From positions 3,429-14,997 of the forward strand of contig JABGQJ010000113.1 of the NCBI GenBank assembly GCA_018648945.1: a DNA stretch of 11,569 nucleotides. Direction: 5' to 3'. Made by a program: the position numbers and the translations under genes. This document shows, piece by piece, positions 1 to 5,204 of the stretch. Origin of the DNA: Victivallales bacterium (GTDB taxonomy: Bacteria; Verrucomicrobiota; Lentisphaeria; Oligosphaerales; Lenti-02). Position 1 is the stretch's first letter. Each line of letters opens with the position of its first letter. Below the pieces are notes generated by a model. It did not search any database. It saw nothing but the letters and a program-made list of their open reading frames with translations, and had not been told where the DNA came from.

Positions 1-1
1 G

Positions 2-259
2 GTTCTCATCGAGGATGAGGACGAATTGCTGATCATGGTCAACAATGCAGACGCAAAGGCTCTGCGCGCACTCCGCGGCGTGGGCAAGAAACTCGCCGTG
101 AGTATCATCGCCGGACGCCCGTACAAGACCTTGGATGGCCTGCTCGAAGTCAAGGGCATCGCCAAGAAGACCATGGACAAGATCAAAGGCAGCATCGACA
201 AGGTCAAGGTGCCTGCGTCCGCGCTTGTGGAGAAGGAGAAGGAAGAAGACGAAGAGTAG
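2..259 (+). CDS. Helix-hairpin-helix (ComEA-like) DNA-binding protein, 3' part
   Basis: Probably the C-terminal 85 residues of a gene that begins before the window: the frame is open to base 2 with GC-rich third positions, and the first visible residues are acidic (IEDEDE). The protein carries two consecutive helix-hairpin-helix motifs, the first around LRGVGKKLA and the second around VKGIAKKTM. They are preceded by VNNADAKAL, which resembles the VNxNTAxxxEL entry of ComEA-type domains. Such tandem HhH units bind the DNA backbone without sequence specificity through the GxG/GIxxK hairpins. After the second motif comes a lysine-rich linker and a charged tail ending KEKEEDEE. Alternative: a complete short protein starting at TTG 26, which has a GAGG 5 bases upstream, or at ATG 35. 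The family call is fairly firm; the cellular role (DNA uptake, repair or nucleoid) is open. A strong terminator follows 28 bases after the stop. Confidence 0.75.
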   Translation, partial: VLIEDEDELLIMVNNADAKALRALRGVGKKLAVSIIAGRPYKTLDGLLEVKGIAKKTMDKIKGSIDKVKVPASALVEKEKEEDEE

Positions 260-287
260 CGTCTGTGGTCCGGGTGGTGGCCCAATC

Positions 288-327
288 GGGGCGGGAACAG
301 CACAGCTGGTTCCCGCCCCCTCTTTTT
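288..327 (+). terminator. Rho-independent terminator of the HhH gene
   Basis: A perfect 11-bp stem pairs GGGGCGGGAAC (288-298) with GTTCCCGCCCC (309-319) around a 10-nt loop. It is followed after three bases by a run of five T (323-327). Position just after the HhH stop codon and before the aminotransferase promoter region fits transcript separation of the two genes. Confidence 0.85.
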
Positions 328-357
328 CCCGTTCGCAGGCCCGAGTCGACGGAGGCC

Positions 358-386
358 TTGCGCACGAGCACGAAACCACTTAGATT
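358..386 (+). promoter_or_regulatory. Putative promoter of the aminotransferase gene
   Basis: TTGCGC (358-363) and TAGATT (381-386) are separated by exactly 17 bases, about 60 bases upstream of the aminotransferase start and downstream of the preceding terminator. The -10 matches TATAAT at four of six positions and the -35 keeps TTG. The same arrangement, TTGCGC-N17-TAGATG, occurs before the sulfatase gene, which raises confidence in both. Inference only; no transcription start is known. Confidence 0.45.
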
Positions 387-391
387 AGTGG
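376..391. repeat. Small inverted repeat over the putative -10 box
   Basis: CCACT (376-380) and AGTGG (387-391) are perfect inverted 5-base arms flanking the TAGATT hexamer. The symmetry centred on the -10 box could be an operator half-site pair, or chance, since the arms are short. Confidence 0.25.
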
Positions 392-449
392 GATTTTCCG
401 GAACGCTCATCGGGCGCCCGGGAGCGCGCTGTTTCTGCACAAGAGGACC

Positions 450-1484
450 ATGTCCGAGATGAACATTGACTGGCAGAGCCTCGGTTTTCAGTACATGGAT
501 ACCAACGCCCACATCCGCTATGTCTGGCGCGATGGGGCGTGGAGCGAGGGCGAACTCGTTGCCGAACCCCATCTGCAGATCCATATCGCGGCCACCGCCC
601 TGCACTACGGGCAGGCAGTGTTCGAAGGTCTGAAAGCCTTCACCTGCCGGGACGGCCAGATCCGCATGTTCCGGCCTCAGGAAAACGCCCGCCGCATGGC
701 GGTCAGCGCCCGGCGCCTCCGCATGATGGCACCGCCCGAGGAACTGTTCCTGGATGCCTGCCAGCGAGTAGTCAAAGCGAATCGCGAGTTCGTGCCCCCC
801 TACGGCACGGGTGGCTCGCTCTACATCCGCCCACTGCTGATCGGCTCCGGGCCACAGATTGGCGTGAGCCCCGCGGACGAGTACGTCTTCCTGGTCCTGG
901 TGACTCCGGTGGGGGCCTACTACAAGGGCGGGTTGACTCCCGTGCGAGCCATCGTGCTGGAGAACTACGACCGGGCCGCCCCTCAGGGTGTGGGCAATGC
1001 GAAAGTGGCGGGCAACTACGCTGCCAGCCTCGAGCCCCACCATGTGGCCCACGGCAAGGGATTCCCCGTGGAACTCTACCTGGATGCCAGAGAACACCGC
1101 TACGTCGAGGAGTTCGGCACGTCCAACTTCATCGCGATCACCCAGGACGGGACCTACGTGAGCGCACAGTCCAGCTCCATCCTGGCCAGCATCACGAACA
1201 AGGGCCTCCAGCAGATCGCTGCGGACCTTGGGCACCGGGTCGAAGTCCGACCCATCGAGTTCTCCGAGGTGGAGTCCTTTGCCGAAGTGGCTGCCTGCGG
1301 CACCGCCGTGGTGATCACCCCCGTGAACGAGATCGTGCGCAACGAACGGGTCGTGCGAGTCGGCCCGCAGGAGGGATGCGGCCCGGTCTTCGAGAAGATC
1401 TACACGCGCTACCGGGCCATCCAGGTTGGCGACATACCCGACCCCTATGGCTGGACTGTCCCCGTGCATTTTCCCGATCAGTGA
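450..1484 (+). CDS. ilvE: Branched-chain amino-acid aminotransferase (PLP fold type IV, BCAT group II)
   Basis: Catalyses reversible transfer of the amino group between glutamate and the 2-oxo acids of leucine, isoleucine and valine (EC 2.6.1.42), the last biosynthetic step of these amino acids, in the cytosol. The 344-residue protein has the class IV layout. The substrate-side block is LHYGQAVFEGLKAF (51-64). FRPQENARRM (74-83), SLYIRPLLIGSG (123-134) and TPVGAYYKGG (152-161) follow. The PLP lysine is expected at K185 in GNAKVAGNYAASL, with YVEEFGTSNF after it. Length and motifs fit the longer (group II) BCATs, not the roughly 309-residue E. coli IlvE type. The start ATG 450 follows AAGAGGA with short spacing; ATG 459 is an alternative with long spacing. 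One difference from the usual KxGGNYA is A187 in place of the first glycine. It stands alone, with no other ilv/leu gene nearby. Confidence 0.93.
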   Translation: MSEMNIDWQSLGFQYMDTNAHIRYVWRDGAWSEGELVAEPHLQIHIAATALHYGQAVFEGLKAFTCRDGQIRMFRPQENARRMAVSARRLRMMAPPEELFLDACQRVVKANREFVPPYGTGGSLYIRPLLIGSGPQIGVSPADEYVFLVLVTPVGAYYKGGLTPVRAIVLENYDRAAPQGVGNAKVAGNYAASLEPHHVAHGKGFPVELYLDAREHRYVEEFGTSNFIAITQDGTYVSAQSSSILASITNKGLQQIAADLGHRVEVRPIEFSEVESFAEVAACGTAVVITPVNEIVRNERVVRVGPQEGCGPVFEKIYTRYRAIQVGDIPDPYGWTVPVHFPDQ

Positions 1485-1557
1485 TCCAATAGAACTGCCT
1501 GCCAACCCGTTACCTGGGTTAACAGCGCTGACTTTCCGACATCCTCTCTAAGGAACC

Positions 1558-2172
1558 GTGCCTGTGCCTGCCCAAACATCCGCATCTGGTTTACTTGCTG
1601 GCCAAGACGCACTTGACCGCCTGAGCGAGGCAACGGACAAAAGACTCGTCAAGTGGATGTGCGATGGGGACACGACTGCGTTCGAGGAGCTCTTCCGTCG
1701 CTACGAGACGCGTCTGATTTCCTATGCCGCGCGCTACATTGGCAGCATCGACTTGGCGAAAGATGTGTGCCAGGAAGTGTTCCTCAAGCTCATCTCCAAG
1801 CCACCGCGCGTACTGATCTGCGACAGCGTCGGCCCGTGGCTCTTCCGGGTGACCCGGAACCTGGCCATCGACAAGCGCCGGCGACGCAAATTCGAGATTC
1901 AGGAAGAAGACAACGAGATGCCGGAGGCCCGCGCCGAAGGCACTCCCCTGACTACGCTCGCCGCCCAGGATGATCTCCACATGATCCGCGAATTGGTGGA
2001 GGAACTGCCCAAGGACATCCGCGACGTCGTCGAGTTGCGGATCGACGGTCGGGTGCCGTTCAAGGACATCGCCGTTATCCTCGGCATCCCGCAGGGCACC
2101 GCCCTCTGGCGGATGCACCGGGCCGTGCAGTTGATGCGTCAGCGATGGAAGACGTATGAAGCCCAAGTGTGA
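1558..2172 (+). CDS. ECF-type RNA polymerase sigma factor
   Basis: An alternative sigma-70-family factor of 204 residues with only regions 2 and 4, directing RNA polymerase to a stress or envelope regulon. Region 2 spans about 30-112: FEELFRRYETRL, the AKDVCQEVFLKL helix that binds core and melts the -10, and FRVTRNLAIDKRRRR. Region 4 spans about 146-195: LPKDIRDVVELR, then the helix-turn-helix FKDIAVILGIPQGTALWRMHRA that reads the -35. The start is GTG 1558 after AAGGAA, the first possible start after an in-frame TAA at 1549; GTG 1564 would give better spacing to that Shine-Dalgarno. The gene overlaps the anti-sigma gene by 17 bases, so the pair is very probably cotranscribed and translationally coupled. 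The aminotransferase stop is only 73 bases upstream, so a promoter there or read-through are both possible. Confidence 0.92.
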   Translation: MPVPAQTSASGLLAGQDALDRLSEATDKRLVKWMCDGDTTAFEELFRRYETRLISYAARYIGSIDLAKDVCQEVFLKLISKPPRVLICDSVGPWLFRVTRNLAIDKRRRRKFEIQEEDNEMPEARAEGTPLTTLAAQDDLHMIRELVEELPKDIRDVVELRIDGRVPFKDIAVILGIPQGTALWRMHRAVQLMRQRWKTYEAQV

Positions 2173-2779
2173 CCAAATCCGGGAACGGGCGTTCCGTGAT
2201 GGTCTCGACAGCCCGGCTGCGGCCGAGTGGCGAGCCCACTGCCGGTCCTGTCCGGATTGTCGCACCGAGATCTTCATCCTCGAGAATCTTGAACGCCAGG
2301 CTTCCGAGGAGCGTCAGCACCTGGGGCGCGACGAAGTCGAGAAGTTGCTGGCAACAGCGCGCAACCACAGGAACCGCCGGGCCCCGAACCATGTGCTGAT
2401 CTGGGGGATGCGGGCGGCTTGTTTCCTTGCCCTTCTCGTCGTCGGAGCAGGCCTGCTCCCCGGCGAACGGGCGGCCCGCTTGCGGCTTCGGGTTGAGTCC
2501 TGGCTGCGGGGCGGTGAATCCGCCGGTGGCGTTCTTGCGGACGTGACAACCCGTGACGTGCAGGCTGGGCCGGCTGAAGGTGCCGTCGCTCCCGCCGGCC
2601 CGGTGCCGCCAGCGGTCATGGTGCCTGCCGCCACCGTGCAGCGCAACATGCAGCGGCTGCGCAGCAGTCTCGAAAGTCGCCGCCAGTCCCTCAAACGCCT
2701 TCTCGAACGGGACTTTGGCCCTTTCACCTCAGAGGGCGCGTGGCATGTGGCATTCCAGCCGGCTCCCGACCGTGTCTAG
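2156..2779 (+). CDS. Membrane anti-sigma factor with zinc-binding (ZAS/zf-HC2-like) domain
   Basis: Expected to hold the upstream ECF sigma factor inactive at the membrane until a signal releases it. The N-terminal cytoplasmic part has the ZAS signature H28-X3-C32-X2-C35 (AHCRSCPDCRTE), with a further Cys at position 5. One hydrophobic segment follows (about 79-101), preceded by an Arg/Asn-rich stretch (RNHRNRR), which predicts an N-in, C-out topology. The extracytoplasmic part is Ala/Pro/Val-rich and ends in a basic, helix-prone stretch QRNMQRLRSSLESRRQSL that could form a coiled coil and contact a partner. The protein has 207 residues. The start ATG lies inside the sigma gene, and the 3' end overlaps the start of the next gene. 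Gene order and motif make the call firm; the inducing signal is unknown. Confidence 0.87.
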   Translation: MKPKCDQIRERAFRDGLDSPAAAEWRAHCRSCPDCRTEIFILENLERQASEERQHLGRDEVEKLLATARNHRNRRAPNHVLIWGMRAACFLALLVVGAGLLPGERAARLRLRVESWLRGGESAGGVLADVTTRDVQAGPAEGAVAPAGPVPPAVMVPAATVQRNMQRLRSSLESRRQSLKRLLERDFGPFTSEGAWHVAFQPAPDRV

Positions 2780-3416
2780 CCCCGGTTGGTCGACACGACA
2801 GGGCTTGGTGTTGCTGGTCTTGTTTGCGGGCGTAGCCAGAGCCCAAACACCTCCGGCACCGCCGGATCGCCGGGCGGTTCACAACCGCCAGGCGGCATTT
2901 CGTGTTCTTGTGGCGAACCACCCCAAGGTGAAACCCAACGCGCTCTGGGGATTCTACAAACGCTACGCGCCCGACCGCATCCAGCAGTTCGAGCGCGCCT
3001 GCAAGACAAGTGCGAGCAAGTCCCAGGAATCGCTCCTGGCGATGGCCCAGCACTACCTCGACCTGGAAGAGCTTCGCCAGCGCAATCCCGAGGAGTACGG
3101 GCGCTTGCTGGAACTGGAACAGGCGGAGAGCAAGGCCCGCGAGCTCGGGCGCCGCGTGACGGCCCTTGCTCTTTCCTCATCCAAGCCCGGCAGTGTCGGG
3201 CACAAAAGCCTGCTCAAGACGCGGAAGGAGCTTCGTCTGGCGCTTGAGAAGTGCTTCCAAAGCTCCCAACAGAACCAGTTGATCGAGATGAACCGGTTGG
3301 AGGCGGAGGTGCGCGACCTGCGGGCTCTCCTCCAGCAGCGCCAAGGCGCGCGCGAGCTGATCCTCCAGCAGCGTTTCCTTGATCTCAGCGGCACCCACTG
3401 GGAACCGGGCGAGTAG
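2745..3416 (+). CDS. Hypothetical secreted coiled-coil protein of the sigma/anti-sigma unit
   Basis: I do not recognise a named family. The 223-residue product starts with a signal peptide: a short basic stretch (STRQG), a hydrophobic core LVLLVLFAGVA and an ARA|Q cleavage site near residue 33. A Pro-rich linker follows. The rest is charged and strongly helix-prone, with Leu/Glu/Gln/Arg-rich segments (LDLEELRQRNPEEYGRLLEL; EMNRLEAEVRDLRALLQQRQ) that look like coiled coils over about residues 95-210. I chose ATG 2745 because AGAGGG lies 8 bases upstream; GTG 2772 is a good alternative that still keeps the signal peptide. The frame is open further upstream, but that part only shadows the anti-sigma gene. 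Overlap with the anti-sigma gene implies the same transcript. By analogy with CpxP/ZraP-like helical sensors it could be a periplasmic partner of the anti-sigma factor; this is inference. Confidence 0.7.
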   Translation: MWHSSRLPTVSSPGWSTRQGLVLLVLFAGVARAQTPPAPPDRRAVHNRQAAFRVLVANHPKVKPNALWGFYKRYAPDRIQQFERACKTSASKSQESLLAMAQHYLDLEELRQRNPEEYGRLLELEQAESKARELGRRVTALALSSSKPGSVGHKSLLKTRKELRLALEKCFQSSQQNQLIEMNRLEAEVRDLRALLQQRQGARELILQQRFLDLSGTHWEPGE

Positions 3417-3430
3417 GGCTGCCGAGCCCT
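3415..3430 (+). terminator. Weak hairpin after the sigma operon
   Basis: AGGGCT (3415-3420) and AGCCCT (3425-3430) form a 6-bp GC-rich stem with a GCCG tetraloop overlapping the stop codon of the coiled-coil gene. The sequence after it is CTCTCCC, not a T run, so termination here would be inefficient or Rho-dependent. Confidence 0.35.
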
Positions 3431-3490
3431 CTCTCCCGGTCCCAACTAGGCACATCACGGTCGGTGTTGGTCCCGCTCTGCGAGATGGGA

Positions 3491-3519
3491 TTGCGCGCGG
3501 TCGCGGGTTGCAGTAGATG
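3491..3519 (+). promoter_or_regulatory. Putative promoter of the sulfatase gene
   Basis: TTGCGC (3491-3496) and TAGATG (3514-3519) are separated by 17 bases, with the -10 about 35 bases upstream of the sulfatase ATG. The hexamers and spacing repeat those before the aminotransferase gene. I found TTGCGC only at these two places on the plus strand, both intergenic. Confidence 0.45.
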
Positions 3520-3525
3520 GCTCAT

Positions 3526-3552
3526 GGATAGATCAGGGCAGGGATGGATCAG
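3526..3552 (+). repeat. Tandem direct repeat in the sulfatase leader
   Basis: GGATAGATCAG (3526-3536) recurs as GGATGGATCAG (3542-3552), 10 of 11 bases identical with a 16-base period, between the putative -10 box and the start codon. The second copy overlaps the ribosome-binding region (AGGGA, 3540-3544). It could be a two-site operator for a regulator, or a chance duplication. Confidence 0.4.
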
Positions 3553-3554
3553 AC

Positions 3555-5192
3555 ATGCATCGAAGAAACTTCATCGCGATGGGTGCCACTGCCACGCTTG
3601 GTTTGCCGTTGACCCAGATGCATGCGCAGGAAGCAGCGAGGAAACCGATGCCGCCCACCCCCAATGTGCTCTTTGTGTTCAGCGACACGCACCGCTGGTG
3701 TAGCATGAGCTTCACCGAAACTCCCAAGGCCCAGACCCCGAATCTGGCCGCGATGGCTGAGCGGGGCGTATCCTTCAGCAACTGCTACAGCACCTTGCCG
3801 ATCTGCTCGCCCTACCGGGCGATCCTTATGACCGGACGCTGGCCGTGGCAGCAGGGCTTCATCGCCAATCACATGTCATTGGAGGATCGCCCCGACGCGG
3901 CCACCTCGAAGGGCGCGACGATGGGCTGGCTGTTCCGGGACGCAGGCTACGCGACCCACTACGTCGGGAAATGGCATCTGGGTGACCCAGCCCGATCTGT
4001 CGACTACGGCTTTGATACCGCCTGCACATGGGGCAACGAGGATCACTCGGCGATGGAATACAGCGCCCATGGTGCGGGCAATCCCTTCGGCAAAGGCAGG
4101 GGGCTGGACTGGCACAAGGATGCCCGCTACACGGGCATCAAGGGCGACCAGTCCTTCCCCTACAAGATCGTGGGCGAGACCGACCAGGCTCTGATCCTCC
4201 TGGAACAGCACCGCAAGGCGACCCCGGACAAGCCCCTGTTTCTGATGCTCTCCCTTCAGGATCCGCACGGGCCATTCCGCAAGAAGGGCAAGCCAACCTA
4301 TCCGCCCCACATCGAGGCCGCCTGCCGCAAGCTGGGCGACCCCGAGTACCGCAAGAACGACGGGAAGCGGAACGGGAAATGGGTCCACGACTACCATGTG
4401 AGCGTCACCGCCGTGGACGAGCAGATCGGGCGCATCCGGAGTCGCCTCGAAGAGTTGGGCATGGCGGAGAACACAATCCTTGTCTACACCTCCGATCACG
4501 GAGGCATGGGAGGGGCGCAGGGCGTCCCCGGTGGCCAGAAGCGCTGGCCGCATGACGAATCCTCCAGAGTCCCCTTCCTGGTCGAATGGCCAGACGGCAT
4601 CCCGGCCGCCAAGAGGGACCGGGCCGTCACGGCCCTCTTCTCGTCCATCGACATCCTACCCACCGTCTGCGGTCTCGCGGGGCTCGCGCCCAAGCTGACA
4701 GGCACATCCGGCAAGTACCTGGCGGACAGCCCTGGCGTGAATCACGCCGCCAATGTCACCGGCGCGCCGGACGCGCCCACGCCTCGGTCCATCCTCGTGT
4801 GCCATCCGTCGAACATGAACAACAAGTCGCCGGCCTGCCCGGTCCACCGCACCGTCATCACCCACAAGTACATGTACTCGGTCAAGGGAAAAACCCGCCT
4901 CGGTAACCGCGAGAAATGGCGGAAGTGGGCTCCGGATCGCGAGCAAGAGTGGTGCCTCTACGACCGCCAGGCCGACCCACTGCAGATGGTCAACCTGATC
5001 GCCGATCCCGCCCTGGCAGACGTCCGGACCGAGATGCGCGAAGAGTTGGCAGGCTGGCTGGCGAAGGCGGAAACGCCCTTCGTCAAGACCTGGTTCCAGA
5101 AGCACCCGCACGCCAAGCGATGGCAGAAGGAGCACGAAGGTCGCGGCATCGAGGATGCCTTCGACCTCGCCCGTTGCCTGCCCGCGAAGTAG
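3555..5192 (+). CDS. Type I (formylglycine-dependent) sulfatase, Tat-exported
   Basis: Hydrolyses sulfate esters, most likely on a polysaccharide or glycosaminoglycan, outside the cytoplasm. The N-terminus MHRRNFIA followed by a weakly hydrophobic stretch and MHAQ is a twin-arginine-type signal. The CxPxR motif is present as C84-S-P-Y-R88 followed by AILMTGR; C84 would be converted to formylglycine by a separate FGE or anaerobic enzyme not seen here. Other alkaline-phosphatase-superfamily residues are visible: D44 after NVLFVFS, GK139-W-H141-LG, the H238 block (LQDPHGPF), D314-H315 in VYTSDHGG, and K329 before RWPHDESSRVPFLVEW. The usual first DD pair is DT here (D44-T45). The 545-residue length is normal for family S1. 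The C-terminus has the familiar WCLYDRQADPLQMVNL block. Start ATG 3555 has AGGGA 10 bases upstream. The gene converges on the large hydrolase-like gene with only three bases between stop codons. Substrate is not deducible. Confidence 0.93.
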   Translation: MHRRNFIAMGATATLGLPLTQMHAQEAARKPMPPTPNVLFVFSDTHRWCSMSFTETPKAQTPNLAAMAERGVSFSNCYSTLPICSPYRAILMTGRWPWQQGFIANHMSLEDRPDAATSKGATMGWLFRDAGYATHYVGKWHLGDPARSVDYGFDTACTWGNEDHSAMEYSAHGAGNPFGKGRGLDWHKDARYTGIKGDQSFPYKIVGETDQALILLEQHRKATPDKPLFLMLSLQDPHGPFRKKGKPTYPPHIEAACRKLGDPEYRKNDGKRNGKWVHDYHVSVTAVDEQIGRIRSRLEELGMAENTILVYTSDHGGMGGAQGVPGGQKRWPHDESSRVPFLVEWPDGIPAAKRDRAVTALFSSIDILPTVCGLAGLAPKLTGTSGKYLADSPGVNHAANVTGAPDAPTPRSILVCHPSNMNNKSPACPVHRTVITHKYMYSVKGKTRLGNREKWRKWAPDREQEWCLYDRQADPLQMVNLIADPALADVRTEMREELAGWLAKAETPFVKTWFQKHPHAKRWQKEHEGRGIEDAFDLARCLPAK

Positions 5193-5204
5193 TGCCTATG
5201 GCAC
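5192..5204. terminator. Inverted repeat across two convergent stop codons
   Basis: GTGCC (5192-5196) and GGCAC (5200-5204) form a perfect 5-bp stem with a TAT loop. It covers the last base of the sulfatase stop and the minus-strand stop at 5196-5198. With 3 bases between the genes there is no room for a normal terminator, so this may serve both directions. There is no flanking T run, so the call is weak. Confidence 0.3.

Noticed and set aside
411..431. GC palindromes CGGGCGCCCG and AGCGCGCT in the aminotransferase leader
   Set aside because: Short GC-only palindromes are expected in this base composition. No alternative terminator or leader peptide rich in Leu/Ile/Val codons is visible, so attenuation is not supported.
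204..1505. Long minus-strand open frame (433 codons) opposite the aminotransferase gene
   Set aside because: It mirrors a firmly recognised gene. Long antisense frames are common in GC-rich DNA, and the translation shows no domain or signal peptide.
1504..1520. AACCC/GGGTT inverted repeat between the aminotransferase and sigma genes
   Set aside because: The stem is five base pairs with no T tract; too weak to call a terminator or operator.
2553..2744. Earlier start for the coiled-coil protein
   Set aside because: The extra 64 residues are a frame shadow of the anti-sigma gene and would bury the signal peptide internally.
3437..3475. Imperfect inverted repeat CGGTCCCAAC / GTTGGTCCCG upstream of the sulfatase promoter
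   Set aside because: It has two central mismatches and a 19-base loop, with no supporting context.
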